Numbered from the stretch's first letter, positions 10,031 to 20,881 are shown. The stretch is 64,000 nt of DNA from Catalinimonas alkaloidigena (GCF_900100765.1 NZ_FNFO01000004.1:620001-684000); one strand, 5' to 3'. Numbers and translations are program-made. The notes: generated from the letters alone by a model not told the origin.

Positions 10031-12778
10031 ATGAGCCAACAACCGAAGGAAGACTCCCCCCTCCGTATCCACCCCTTGTTTGCCCAGATGCCGGCGGCCA
10101 TTGCGGTCGTAGAAGGTCCCCACCACCGTTTCACCATGGCCAATGCGCTGTATCAGCAACTGTTCAACCGGACGGAGGAACAACTGATCGGCCACACTCT
10201 GCGGGAGGTTTTTCCGGAAGTGGAGGGACAGGGCATCTACGAGCTTTTCGATCAGGTCTACCAGTCCGGGCAACCCTTTACGGCGGCCGAGTTTCCGGCT
10301 CAGTTTGTTCGCCACGGCACCGGCATGTCAGCGTTGGGCTACTTCAACTTCGTGGCGCAGCCCCTGCAGGAGGCCGGCGGCGACGTGTACGGCATTCTGA
10401 TTCATGCCTTCGAAGTGACCGCACAGGTACACACCCGGCAACAACTGGCCCAGAATGAAGCACGCTACCGGGGGTTGTTCGAAGCCATAGACCAGGGATT
10501 TTGCCTGGTGGAAATGATCTTCGATCAGGAGGACCGCCCCCTCGACTACCGTTTTCTCGAAGTCAATCCCGTTTTCGAACAGCAGACGGGTCTGGAACAG
10601 GCCACGGGCAAAACCGCCCGGCAGCTGGTCCCGAATTTAGAACAACACTGGTTTGACCTGTACGGTCGCGTTGCCCTTACCGGCGATCCCCTCCACTTCA
10701 CCAACGGCTCGGAGGCCATGGGCCGCTGGTTCGATGTGTACGCGTTTCGCCTGGGGGCTCCTGAAAACCGCCAGGTAGCCATTCTGTTCACCGACATTAC
10801 CCGACGCAAGCAAGCCGAACAAGCCCTGAAGGAGAGCGAAGATCAGCTCAAATTCGCCATCGAAGCCACCGAACTGGCCACCTGGGACTACAATCCCCTG
10901 ACCGACCACTTTCGGGGCAATACCCGCCTCAAAGCGTGGTTTGGCTTATCGGCCCACGACGACATTGCCCTTCCGACGGCCATTGCCGTCATCAGCCCTT
11001 CCGATCAGCCGCGCGTCACGGAAGCCATCGCCCGCGCGTTACAATACGATTCGGGAGGCTTGTACGAGATGATCTATACGATTGTCCACCCCCATACCCG
11101 GCGCGAACGAATCGTGCGGGCCAAAGGCAAAGCGTGGTTCAATGCCGACCATGTGGCCTACCGTTTTAACGGCACCTTGCAGGACATCACCCAGGAAAGG
11201 CTGGCCCAACAGGCGCTCGCCGAGCGTGAGCAGCAGCTGCGAAGTGCCCTGGAAGGAGGCCAGCTAGGCACCTACACCTACTACCCCACCACCGGCCGGT
11301 TGCGCTGGTCGGAACGCACCAAAGCCCTTTTTGGCCTTCCGCCGGAAGCGGAAATAGACTATGCGCGCTTTATGGAAGGCGTGCATCCGGAAGACCGGCC
11401 CGACACCGACGCCGCGGTGCAGCAAGCTCTGCGCCCGGAAAGCGGTGGCTTGTACGAGCACGAATACCGCACGGTGGGCCTTGGGGATGGGCAGCTTCGG
11501 TGGATACGCTCCAAAGGAAAAGTACATTTTGACCCGGACGGCAGGCCGCTGTGGTTTACGGGGATTACGCAAGACATTACCCCGCAGAAACAAGCCGAGG
11601 CCGCGCTGAAAGAGAGTGAAGAACGCTTTCGCGTCATGGCCGACAACATTCCCAACCTGGCCTGGATGGCCCGCGCCGACGGGTGGATCTTCTGGTACAA
11701 CCGACGCTGGTACGACTACACCGGGACTACCCCGGCGCAGATGGAGGGCTGGGGATGGCAATCGGTACACGACCCGGCCGTGCTGCCGGACGTAATTCAC
11801 CAGTGGAGCGCGTCGCTGGCCAAGGGCCAACCGTTTCAGATGGTGTTTCCGCTCAAAGGCGCCGATGGTGTCTATCGGCCGTTCCTGACCTTGATCGCAC
11901 CCGTTCGGGATGAAGAAGGACGGATTGTCCGGTGGTTTGGCTCCAACACCGACATTTCCGAGCAAGAAGCGTCCCGCCAGCGACTGCAAGCCCTCAACGA
12001 AGAGCTGGCCGCCACGACCGAAGAGCTGGCGTCGGCCAATGAAGAACTTCGGGTCGCCAACGAAGAGTTAGGTCTCTCGAACGAGCAGCTCATCCGCATC
12101 AATCAGGATCTGGACAATTTCATCTACACGGCGTCGCACGACTTAAAAGCCCCCATCAGCAACATTGAAGGCCTCATGCAGGCCCTGTTGCGCCACCTGC
12201 CTGCCGACAGCCTGGCGCCCCCGCGGGTGCAACAGATTGTGGGGTTGATTCAGGATTCGGTGGAACGGTTCAAAAAGACCATTACCCACCTGACCGACGT
12301 AGTCAAGCTCCAGAAAGAATACGATCAGGAAGAAGCCCTGGTGAGCATGCCCGACATGATCCGTGAGGTATTGCTGGATCTGGAATTGATGATTCAGTCC
12401 TCGCAGGCCAACGTGACGGTGGACGTGGAGGCTTGTCCGCGGATACGTTTCTCGGAGAAAAACCTGCGCTCCCTCCTCTACAACCTCCTGTCCAATGCCC
12501 TGAAGTACCGCTCCCCGCACCGAACGCCCCTCATTTCCATCCAATGTCGTACGGAAGCCGGTTATCAGGTATTGACGGTAGCCGACAACGGTTTGGGGAT
12601 GAAGCCCGAGAAACTGGGGCAGCTTTTCCGGATGTTCAAGCGTTTTCACGACCACGTAGAAGGCCAGGGCGTGGGGCTGTACATGGTGAAGAAGATGGTC
12701 GACAATGCCCGGGGTAAAATTACGGTAGAAAGCCAGGTGGATCAGGGCACTACGTTCCGCGTCTATCTTCCGGCGTAA
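10031..12778 (+). CDS. Multi-PAS sensor histidine kinase
   Basis: Soluble sensor kinase of 915 residues without membrane segments. Five PAS/PAC modules can be placed at about residues 12-130, 145-262, 268-392, 396-518 and 525-650. A heptad-rich coiled coil of EEL repeats (about 650-700, LNEELAATTEELASANEEL) leads into the kinase. The phosphoacceptor His lies in the H-box YTASHDLKAPISN, the N-box is NLLSNALKYRSP, and the G-box reads ADNGLGM...GQGVGLYMVKKM. There is no receiver domain and no adjacent response regulator, so it is an orphan. The start is fixed by an in-frame ATG; the ATG 12 bases earlier runs into a stop after four codons. Confidence 0.93.
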   Translation: MSQQPKEDSPLRIHPLFAQMPAAIAVVEGPHHRFTMANALYQQLFNRTEEQLIGHTLREVFPEVEGQGIYELFDQVYQSGQPFTAAEFPAQFVRHGTGMSALGYFNFVAQPLQEAGGDVYGILIHAFEVTAQVHTRQQLAQNEARYRGLFEAIDQGFCLVEMIFDQEDRPLDYRFLEVNPVFEQQTGLEQATGKTARQLVPNLEQHWFDLYGRVALTGDPLHFTNGSEAMGRWFDVYAFRLGAPENRQVAILFTDITRRKQAEQALKESEDQLKFAIEATELATWDYNPLTDHFRGNTRLKAWFGLSAHDDIALPTAIAVISPSDQPRVTEAIARALQYDSGGLYEMIYTIVHPHTRRERIVRAKGKAWFNADHVAYRFNGTLQDITQERLAQQALAEREQQLRSALEGGQLGTYTYYPTTGRLRWSERTKALFGLPPEAEIDYARFMEGVHPEDRPDTDAAVQQALRPESGGLYEHEYRTVGLGDGQLRWIRSKGKVHFDPDGRPLWFTGITQDITPQKQAEAALKESEERFRVMADNIPNLAWMARADGWIFWYNRRWYDYTGTTPAQMEGWGWQSVHDPAVLPDVIHQWSASLAKGQPFQMVFPLKGADGVYRPFLTLIAPVRDEEGRIVRWFGSNTDISEQEASRQRLQALNEELAATTEELASANEELRVANEELGLSNEQLIRINQDLDNFIYTASHDLKAPISNIEGLMQALLRHLPADSLAPPRVQQIVGLIQDSVERFKKTITHLTDVVKLQKEYDQEEALVSMPDMIREVLLDLELMIQSSQANVTVDVEACPRIRFSEKNLRSLLYNLLSNALKYRSPHRTPLISIQCRTEAGYQVLTVADNGLGMKPEKLGQLFRMFKRFHDHVEGQGVGLYMVKKMVDNARGKITVESQVDQGTTFRVYLPA

Positions 12779-13288
12779 GCGTCTGTCCGATTGTGGTGAA
12801 AGGTGCGTTAATCCCCTAATTATCTGCATGTTAAGAGAATTTATTTTTCATTCTTCTTGCAGCGGATCGGCCGAAATTTTACCTTCGGTACAGGTTAATT
12901 GCCGGTACCACTTACGCACGTTGACGGGTACCGGCCTGGTCCTCGTAGCGCTACCGCGCAGGCTCCCTCCCCGGAGACCGGCGCCTCGGTCCTGGTCGTT
13001 CCAACCAGGTTGCATTTCGCTGAAGCAGACGCCGGGTTGCCTACGCAGAAGCGTTCTTTTTCACCTTACCCTTCACGACTCCATCTTTCGAACTTGTGTT
13101 CCGACTGCCCGCGCCCAACGCTGTGATTGGTGCGCCGATGGCATCTCCGGCCGGCCAGCCCCCTGAAAAGCTACCTCTTCGTCCGACTTCCCCCTACGCC
13201 ATTTTTTACCGAAGTGCTTTGTGGCACTTCTGCCCGCTACCGATGTCCGATTGCTTTCGCCTGACGTTCTATCACAACTTTCTCCGCT
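12779..13288. other. Intergenic, 510 bp; no gene seen
   Basis: Open frames here (for example 12828-13166) are rich in Arg, Pro and Ser, as expected of shadow frames, and show no family features. No structured RNA was recognised. Confidence 0.45.
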
Positions 13289-15411
13289 ATGAAAACTTTT
13301 TTATGCGTTACGCTTCTGTTGAGCATCGCCTCGCAACGCAATTGCCTCCGGGCACAAACCATGCCCGCCCCTACCCTGGAGTGGGTCCAACAGTATTACG
13401 AAGGCACTAACATCGATGGCCTCGAAGTCGCCAGCTTTACCGGATTGGCGACAGACGGCGCGGGGAATGTCTACGCCGCGGGCTACATCGTGAACATTGA
13501 GGAACCCCGCGGGCAAAACATCATGCTCTACAAGCTGGCGCCGGATGGCACCGAGCTCTGGAAACGCATCTACGACGGCCCTGCGCATTACGACGATGCG
13601 GCCTTCGGGATGGTGCTGGACGACGAGAACGGAGTGCTCTACGTGACCGGATTTTCAGACCAGCGCTACCAGTATGGCGACCCCTATCCCTATGGAGGCC
13701 AGGCCACGACGCTCAAATACGATACCGCCGGCCAACTCCTGTGGGTGAAGAACTACGCAGGCCCAGGCCGGTGGGATGTGGGCACACAGATTGCCCTGGA
13801 TGAAGCGGGGAACCTCTACGTAGCGGGCGAGAGCCGAACCGATTCCCTGGAAGAGCTAAGTAGCGATTACCTTCTCCTTAAATACGCACCCGACGGCACA
13901 GCGCTGTGGGTGCAGCGCTATGGCAGGGTCGGTAGCGATCCACGGCCTATAAACGACCGACCCAGTGGTTTGGTGATTGACCCCGCCGGGCGCATACACG
14001 TGACGGGCGACTCGCACGACTGGGACTACAAGCGCGTGGCGTTGACCGTTACCTACGATGCGGAGGGGAATTTCGTGCGGAGTCGGCAGTATCCAGGCCT
14101 CGTCGGACACGGCATCGGGGCGGATGCGGCCGGTGCCGTGTACCTCGCCGTTTACAGAGCCGACACCGTCTACACAATAAAGTATGGCCCAGATGGCACG
14201 GAACAGTGGGTACGTTTCTTCCGAAGCGGTTACGCAAATCCTGCCATCACGACCGACCAACAGGGCGAAGTTTACGTGGCCTGCGCTTTCCAGTCCGCCT
14301 CTGGTTCCGCACCTTCTTCGTTGCGGCTCTTCAAATACAATGCCGCCGGTGATGTCCTGTGGTCGCAGCCCTATACCCCGCCCCAGGGCAGCATCGTCCC
14401 TAAGGTCATCGTCACGACCGACGCCGCCGGCCGGGCCTACGTGGTGGCCGGGCAAATGGTACCCGTAACCTCTACCGACCTGGCGCTGCTGTCGTACGAA
14501 CCGGATGGCACCTTTCGATGGGCCACTACGTACCAGAATCCTACCGAACTGGAGTTTTCTGACGCAAGTCGCGAAGTAGTCCAGCACGTGCGGGCCGACA
14601 CCTCCGGGGCGCTGTACCTGATCGGCAGAAGTTTGTATGACCCGAACAGCGGACCTACGTGGGTTGCGCGCTACAGCCAGGGGACACCCGCTCCGGCAGA
14701 ACCCCAGACCTTCTGGCTGGAAGACGCCTGTGCACAGATTGGTGAACGTTGGTCGCACGTGTGGGGCAGCTCGCTGGCCTCGGCGGGCTCGTTTGTCGTA
14801 AAGCGAGGGGGCTACGGCTACCAACCCAGCAACGACCCGGCCGATTACGTACGGTTCAGCCTAAACGTAACTGCAACCGCTCCGTTTTACCTGTATGCGC
14901 GTGTCCGAAGCCTGGGCGTAAACAGCAACTCGTTTTGGGTGCGCATAGACGAAGGCGACTGGGTGCTGTGGAATGGCCTTACGGTAGCGGTTACGTGTGG
15001 AGTGCACTTCCACAGGCCACCGTTACGCTGGCAGCAGGCGTCCATACCATCGACTTCGGATACCGTGAACCCCACACGCAACTCGACAAAATGTACGTCA
15101 GTACTGAGCCGGCCTTGCCCAGCGGCGTTGGGGCCTCTCCTCCTGAGTGTGGTTCCGTGCCGATGCGGGCGTTCGAGACGATCGCAGATGGGGCTGAAGG
15201 ACCACTCCAGTTCTATCCCAATCCGGCACAGGACCAGCTGACCCTAGCCTCAGCAGTGGCCACGCACGTGCGACTCTACAATGTGCTGGGCGTCGAAGTG
15301 CTTTCTCATCTGGTGGAAGGGCACATGCAACTTTCGATAGGACATCTGCCCCCCGGCATCTATCTCCTAAAAGCCGACGGGCAACCTGCCCAGCGCCTCA
15401 TCAAACGGTAA
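13289..15411 (+). pseudogene. Secreted SBBP beta-propeller protein with CBM-like and T9SS sorting domains, frameshifted
   Basis: Signal peptide, then tandem propeller repeats of the form TDGAGNVYAAGY / YAPDGTALWVQRY (SBBP type, about residues 40-460), then a jelly-roll module that begins FWLEDACAQIGERW and reads FWVRIDEGDWVLWNGL. At about 14976-14982 the frame is lost: frame 13289 runs on as Arg/Ser-rich nonsense to 15241, while the frame of 14749-15411 continues the module (YGSGYVWSALPQATVTLAAG, then LDKMYVS) and ends in a T9SS type-A sorting domain (LQFYPNPAQDQLTL ... GIYLLKADGQ). One missing base explains this. No slippery heptamer is present, so I favour a mutation or sequencing error over programmed shifting. 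If intact the product would be about 707 residues and surface-exported. Confidence 0.8.
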
Positions 15412-15540
15412 TGCTGGCCTGATTAAAGAAAGTACTTCAGGGAAAGTAACAGTCAACCACAGCACTTGACACCAAAGCAAAAAACGCTCGATTCATATAG
15501 CCCATCGGCGTTTTCACAAGACAAATACCTTAAAATAAAG

Positions 15541-16325
15541 GGTAGTCCTGAAGAAGTAATGATGGGTAGAAAAGGCCGCAGCCGGGCCGTAGTTTTGGGT
15601 CGCCAAACTCAACCTACAGATCATGTTTGTTCAACATAACTGGCCAAACTGCGGCTCGACAAACCTACAGAGCCGCCTGTGCGGTCAAGAACGGGTTCAT
15701 CACCTATTACGCGCTTGAAATGTAAGCGCTGTGGTCGTCAGTTCGTGCGAGGCACCCCGTCCATCACCGTCGCTACCTGCCTCTCTCTAAAGAATCTAAG
15801 CGTCGGATTGAACTGCTCCTAGCGGAACGGATCGCCTTGGAAGCAATCTGCCCCGGCGGGGAACCGCGCGTCATGCAGATTAAAGCTCATCAACGCTATC
15901 GGTATATGGACGAATTGTACAACGAGATTCCTGAGGACCTGGCTTGTTCTGTCAGCCAACAAGCCGATATACAACTCATTCAAGTGGATTTTGAAGCGGA
16001 TGAACTCTGGACGGGGCCGCCCGGGCGGTTTCGTAGGTTGGAGAGCCCACCAGCAATGGTTTGGGATCGCCTTAGATCGAAATAGTCGTCAGGTAATAGG
16101 CACCGTGGCGCGGCCCTGTTCGTAGGGGACAGAAGTGTCAACGGCGCGCGAGAGGGCTATGGCAGTCATTACTACTGCGCTACCACCAACATGCTACCTT
16201 TTACACAGACGATTGGAACGCCTACAATTGGGCCGCCGATGCGGAGCCTATCCTTTTTCAAAAAGCTGACGCGACATGTCGATGCGATTAGGTTTGTGAT
16301 GACACATTACAACTTTAGGACTACC
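15541..16325 (+). mobile_element. IS1-family element, decayed
   Basis: Imperfect terminal inverted repeats GGTAGTCCTGAAG (15541-15553) and CTTTAGGACTACC (16313-16325) bound 785 bp, a normal IS1 length. Inside are the InsA zinc-finger pieces (HNWPNCGSTN, then CKRCGRQFVRGT), the InsB-like start (RIELLLAERIALEAIC), the core VDFEADELW, LDRNSRQVIG, YTDDWNAY, and the C-terminal RFVMTHYNFRT. They are split over several frames by indels, so the transposase is dead. No target-site duplication was found. Confidence 0.8.
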
Positions 16326-16403
16326 GATGATTTATATATCCATAGCCTTTAACAGGCTACAGTAAAAATCAGCAAATCGTGTATTTTATTTATTGCCTCC
16401 AAG

Positions 16404-17309
16404 CTAGATAACAGTATCACTTTTCACGAAAAAGCTAAATGAAAAGTAATAGTCAGTTAAAGTTGTATTTGTCCCTCCATCTTTTAATATGCTCTTTGTG
16501 TAGTCGCATATGATGGCTCTTTTTAAGTTCTCTCCGAGATGATGGGCTTTCAATTGAAATGTTGCCTGATTATTTACCATCTGAATGGTATCTAACTCTA
16601 ACGTACCTTTACTATGATACTGTTCATCGTAATCTCCAACTACTATATATGCCTCTTGATAATGTGGTTTTAAAAAATTTACCCTTATTGTTAAACTATC
16701 GTTGAGTTGAACGGTATCTGGAAGCTCTACTTCCGCATGATGCATTTCACTAATAATATTTCCTAGAGAATCGTATTCTACCTCATAATTCACGAGGTTA
16801 ATCAAGCTGTCTGAATATCGTTTTTGCACAGTTACCCACTCCCGTTTTAAAGCAAGCGTTCCATCCGGATAGTACTCTACCTCTTCACCATCTCGGTTCT
16901 CGTGATCATAATTGCTTATACGGTGAATAGAGCCATTTTCGTAATACGATGTCAATTGTCTCTCTCGCTTTCCATCGACCATTAACACGGTTTCACTCAC
17001 TTGCCCATTGGAATAATAGTGTGTTAATTGCCCATTTTTTTTGCCATCTTTATACAGAATACGCGTTTTAATAGAACCGTCAGGGTGGTAGAGTATCACT
17101 TCACCTTGTATTGTATCATCTTGATAGTAGCTTTCGCCTTTTACTGTACCATCTCTGTAATACTCTATACACTTCCCATGCATTAAAGAATCTTTCATCT
17201 CACATACATAGTGAGTCTCTCCACTTTCGTAGTTAACCTGAATCCGTTGAGGGTTCCGACTGCACGAAGTCATGACAAATATTAAGAGAAAAAGAGCGTA
17301 TTTAACCAT
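16404..17309 (-). CDS. MORN-variant repeat lipoprotein
   Basis: A lipoprotein signal (LFLLIFVMTSC) precedes about six tandem MORN-variant repeats of the type GKCIEYYRDGTVKGESYY / GEVILYHPDGSIKTRILY (about residues 25-170), then a beta-rich C-terminal domain of about 130 residues. Proteins of this kind often accompany polymorphic toxins, but the role of this one is not known. It is paralogous in layout to 18504-19391. Its AT-rich codon use contrasts with the flanking core genes, which suggests acquired DNA. Confidence 0.75.
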   Translation of the reverse strand: MVKYALFLLIFVMTSCSRNPQRIQVNYESGETHYVCEMKDSLMHGKCIEYYRDGTVKGESYYQDDTIQGEVILYHPDGSIKTRILYKDGKKNGQLTHYYSNGQVSETVLMVDGKRERQLTSYYENGSIHRISNYDHENRDGEEVEYYPDGTLALKREWVTVQKRYSDSLINLVNYEVEYDSLGNIISEMHHAEVELPDTVQLNDSLTIRVNFLKPHYQEAYIVVGDYDEQYHSKGTLELDTIQMVNNQATFQLKAHHLGENLKRAIICDYTKSILKDGGTNTTLTDYYFSFSFFVKSDTVI

Positions 17310-17381
17310 TTCTACTTGTAGTGTCTTACTGTATCAGGCTTTAATTGTGGGGTTGATCTATGGGGAGGATAAATTACAGTA

Positions 17382-17795
17382 CTAGGCTGTGTATGCAAAC
17401 TAAGCGAAAAGTTTGATGGCAGCTATAAAGATGACCGCTTCATACTTAGCGGCTCGTATCTCGTAGCCACTCGTCTGAACTTCTTAAGCCGGTTGATGCG
17501 ACCACCGCGCGGAACCGCAACATTGGTTACGACTATAGACCGTTGACCAAGCGCCCCCCCCTACCATAACGCTCAGGTAGATCTCGCCAGGGGGCACCAG
17601 TACGTATTACCCAAAGGATGGCATTTAAAATCAGTCGGTGGTCACTAGAGGGCCGCCCTGTAGCTGGCTGCTGCTTTGGCAACCACTGGCTGAGTCGTGC
17701 CCACTGACGATCGGTAAGCTCGTGTCCCGGCGGGGCATCGCTTCGCTGCATTCCCCTAAGTTACACTGCTTTTGGAGTTTCCATACACGCCCTAG
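17382..17795 (-). mobile_element. IS5-family element, internally deleted copy (414 bp)
   Basis: Ends are imperfect inverted repeats: CTAGGCTGTGTATGCAAAC at 17382 and, read inward from 17795, CTAGGGCGTGTATGGAAAC. The transposase reads on the minus strand. The N-terminal piece at 17533-17751 (ELTDRQWARLSQWLP, ILWVIRTGAPWRDLPERYG) loses frame at a GC-rich tract, then WSTVYSR and finally the C-terminal piece (LKKFRRVATRYEPL, KYEAVIFIAAIKLFA). The catalytic middle is missing. The CTAG at the ends fits the YTAR target preference of IS5. The same termini bound the 137-bp element at 44511-44647. Confidence 0.8.
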
Positions 17796-17832
17796 TTACC
17801 CCCAAAGCACCAATAAAAATCACCTCATTTGC

Positions 17833-18033
17833 TCATCCTCTTTTATCAAAATAATGCATCAACAATAACTTATCTTTTGAGCAACTCTGAACATACAATT
17901 TATTTAGCTTTCTATAAACGAGCATATGATCTTTACAATCTTTATCATTATGAATCGACACATTTGAAAATCTTGACTCTAACAGATATGCCCTTAAATC
18001 TTGACATTTCTTTTCTTTTAAATCAATAACCAC
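17833..18033 (-). CDS. Possible small ORF, unrecognised
   Basis: A 66-residue frame with a GTG start 15 bases after the stop of the small lipoprotein gene and in the same frame as it, separated by two stop codons. AGAAGGGG precedes the GTG at a good distance. It may be a separate small gene or the former C-terminal part of its neighbour. No family recognised. Confidence 0.25.
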   Translation of the reverse strand: MVIDLKEKKCQDLRAYLLESRFSNVSIHNDKDCKDHMLVYRKLNKLYVQSCSKDKLLLMHYFDKRG

Positions 18034-18048
18034 AAACCCCTTCTATAT

Positions 18049-18294
18049 CTATTTTTTATTGTCTAAAACATAGGTAACCAACGTATCAGAAATAAGCTTT
18101 GCAAGAGAATAACCAGAGCCCTCAAAACCTCTTATTTTATTTATCTCAAAACCTCTATCTATTAAATCTTGATAGCTAAGATCTCCGGACATTTCAAAAA
18201 CACGTTGCTGTTGCCCTTCGTTATTTCCGCTTGAACAGCTACCAATTGCAAGCATGAAGGAGAAAACAACAAAAATATTAACGGTAATTCGCAT
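18049..18294 (-). CDS. Small lipoprotein, unrecognised
   Basis: An 81-residue protein starting MRITVNIFVVFSFML with a lipobox ending GSC at about residue 20, so it is predicted to be exported and lipidated. The remaining 60 residues are mostly polar (SYQDLIDRGFEINKIRGFEG). No family is recognised. It lies in the AT-rich strip between two MORN lipoproteins. Because the next 66-codon frame downstream is in register with it, it may be a truncated longer gene. Confidence 0.5.
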   Translation of the reverse strand: MRITVNIFVVFSFMLAIGSCSSGNNEGQQQRVFEMSGDLSYQDLIDRGFEINKIRGFEGSGYSLAKLISDTLVTYVLDNKK

Positions 18295-18503
18295 ATGGAT
18301 TAAAAATTATGTATTGATCTCAGATTTCAACCTGCAACCAACTATTACTTAATGAACTATAGCAAAACCACAGCTTACTTTCCTAACAAGTCTGCTGCCC
18401 TACCCGGAAGACCTATTTCAAAGTCTTGCCTTCAATTCGACACATTAGCACCATTTAGAGCATGTTGGGAAATATGCTTTTGCTTACCTGCTTATGGCAA
18501 AAA

Positions 18504-19391
18504 TCACCTCTTAACATACAAATGATAACTAAATAATATCAATCCATATATCACAGAATCTCCATCTTTAGATCCTAATTCCTCGTATTCAAACGCCGCT
18601 CCTTTAATAAAAAAATCACCTTCTTTTTCAGGAATATCATTAATAAAAGCCGTCACACTGTCAAACGTATGCAACTCGCTCAGACTATCATCAAAAATAC
18701 TATCTTGCAGAAACACGCTACTATTAATATCTTTAAATATTTTTTCATCACTAATTATATTGTATTTAGCATTTCCCAAAGTACGATTTCCTATAATTAG
18801 CTTTAACCTTAAAGTATCTCCTAAACTCAAAGTATCAGGGATAGTGTCCATAGTATTCTCACCCCCCAATTTAATTTCTTTTCCAGGAACAAATAGAACA
18901 CTCTTAGTTGATAGGTCGCTTTGTCGCTCACCGTTAATACCATACTTTTCATAGTCAACTAAAAGACCATCTTCAAAATATTGAACCTCTTTTATTTTAT
19001 TATTAATAAAAAACTCCGCTTTTTTCAATTCCCCATATTTATAATATTTCTTTTGATTTATGGCTCCCTCCTCTGTATACAACACTGATGTACCATGTAA
19101 TTCGCCATTTTTATATCTACACTCGTTTTTAATGCCGCCTGATCTATATTTAAAAACAGCATCTCCATTTTCAACACCATCTCTGTAACTAATAATGCAC
19201 TCAATATTTCCATTATCATAATAATATATACTCAAACCATTTCTAACACCAGCAATTTCCTCTATTTCATATTTAACTTGCCCATTTGAATACACATCAC
19301 TTACAACTTCTTTTTTCACACAAGAAGCTACTGATAAAAATATCAATATAGCAAATATCCGCATTGATTTATCATTCATGAGGCTAAACAC
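18504..19391 (-). CDS. MORN-variant repeat lipoprotein, paralogue of 16404-17309
   Basis: The likely start is the ATG at 19364 (MRIFAILIFLSVASC), which gives a clean lipoprotein signal; the longer frame adds nine residues. Tandem MORN-variant units follow (GQVKYEIEEIAG, GNIECIISYRDGVENGDAVFKY, GELHGTSVLYTEEG), then a beta-rich C-terminal domain. It lies directly downstream of the Rhs-tip fragment (19546-20807) in the same direction, the position where polymorphic-toxin immunity genes sit. That role is inference only. Codon use is strongly AT-rich. Confidence 0.7.
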   Translation of the reverse strand: MFSLMNDKSMRIFAILIFLSVASCVKKEVVSDVYSNGQVKYEIEEIAGVRNGLSIYYYDNGNIECIISYRDGVENGDAVFKYRSGGIKNECRYKNGELHGTSVLYTEEGAINQKKYYKYGELKKAEFFINNKIKEVQYFEDGLLVDYEKYGINGERQSDLSTKSVLFVPGKEIKLGGENTMDTIPDTLSLGDTLRLKLIIGNRTLGNAKYNIISDEKIFKDINSSVFLQDSIFDDSLSELHTFDSVTAFINDIPEKEGDFFIKGAAFEYEELGSKDGDSVIYGLILFSYHLYVKR

Positions 19392-19545
19392 ATGAGCTAT
19401 CTCTATCCTTTTTTTGACCCTATATCCAATACTCCTTGGACTTTTTGGCCATCAATTAATTTAATCTTATGGTATCTAATTCTTGATCCGATGGTGGCGG
19501 TTCATTTGTATTGGAATTCAGCAATTCATCATTACCCCAGGTCCT

Positions 19546-20807
19546 TTATTTTGTCAAGTACAGCTTTTCGATCTCCGTAATTTGGAATATTTTTTTAGGG
19601 TTCTTTTTGATAGCAAAATTAAATACATCAAACACCACCCTAGGCACCTCAATGATATCAGCAACTACAACTAAAAGATCAACATCATCTCCGTTTGGAC
19701 CCACCATCCTAATACCATATGCAATATAAGTAACTTTCCTGGCATCATCATTTGATGATGTATTACTATTAGAATTTGCTGCACTTGATTCATTGGCAAA
19801 TACATTTAAAACTGGAAAGCAATTGCTACTTTTAGTCTGACAATCAGACGGAGCTAAACCATCTGGATCAATTAATTGAATGGGGTTATTGAAAGCATAA
19901 TTATACGTTGAGTGGCGTCGCATTAATTCCGCTGCTGGATCTACGGCATGCCACCTTCCCAGCTGCGCATCATAATAACGTGCGCCATAATCCATCCAGT
20001 TCAGGCCTAGTGCCTCCTGCTTTTCTTTCCCATTGTATTGGAATCGGTGATCGGGAGTACCTTGTATGTCCAGTCCGGCTAGGTTCATGCCGAAGGGATA
20101 GTAGTGATTCTCCTGCACTACCTTCTGCCAATGATGATCCACTTTGAAATCATCGAACCATACCTCTAACCCGCTCTGGTTGACCAGTCTGACCGTCACC
20201 AGTCCGCCCCGTTCCGCCACCGACTCCGCCACCAGGGGAAGCCAATCTACAGAAGACCCCTGCACCGGGATCAACCGGTAGTCCCGGCGCAGTTCCCGTC
20301 CTTCCTCATCCTGCCAGGTCCACTCCAGGTAGGCTTGTGGTACGTCGTCCGCTGTGATCTCATGCACCACTACCGGTAAAGCAAACCCGCCGTCAGAATC
20401 GAGAGGTCGGGACCCGAGCCGTCTCCCCCACTTGGGTTGGTGTGCAGGAAGAAACTGGCCAGGTACGCCAGCGCCCCCTCCCAACAGGATGCGTTCTCTT
20501 CGAGCTGGTATATCGTCTGCACCTGCATGGCGATCCGATCGCCCGCCTGCACCGGGAAGGTAAGTTCAGGACCGGCCACAATGCCCCGCTTGGGGTTTAA
20601 TGCAATGACAAAGTGACCATTATAAGCAGCTACCGGACCGTCCGGCTCACCTTCTGCCCCGACTCTTTCGCACTTGCGTACCACCCCGTAATTAGTAAAT
20701 TCCGGCTTCTCGCTGGCCACTTCTTCCATGGTGGCCAGGTACGCATCCGTCCCAGCGCAGAAGGCTACGCGCAAATTTCCCAGGTGATCTTTCAAGTAGT
20801 ATTCATC
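19546..20807 (-). pseudogene. Rhs/YD-repeat protein C-terminal fragment with variable tip
   Basis: The upstream part (20370-20807) begins in frame after a stop with DEYYLKDHLGNLRVAF, the start of the typical Bacteroidetes Rhs terminal region. Near 20395-20410 the frame shifts to that of 19546-20484, which continues PQAYLEWTWQDEEG, YYPFGMNLAGLDIQG and the Rhs core signature (YNGKEKQEALGLNWMDYGAR, YDAQLGRWHAVDPAAEL, YNYAFNNPIQLIDPDG). About 105 residues of variable tip follow (FPVLNVFANESS ... FQITEIEKLYL), of unrecognised activity. The long N-terminal YD-repeat region is missing, so this is a displaced, dead tip module. Confidence 0.8.
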
Positions 20808-20881
20808 CTACTGATCGCTAGCCAACGAAACGTTTTCATGGAAGGGAGTAGTGGGGTTAGAGAAAAGAAAAAGAGGGAAAC

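Noticed and set aside
14960-15000. Programmed -1 frameshift in the propeller gene
   Set aside because: No slippery heptamer or downstream pseudoknot was apparent; a mutation or sequence error is simpler.
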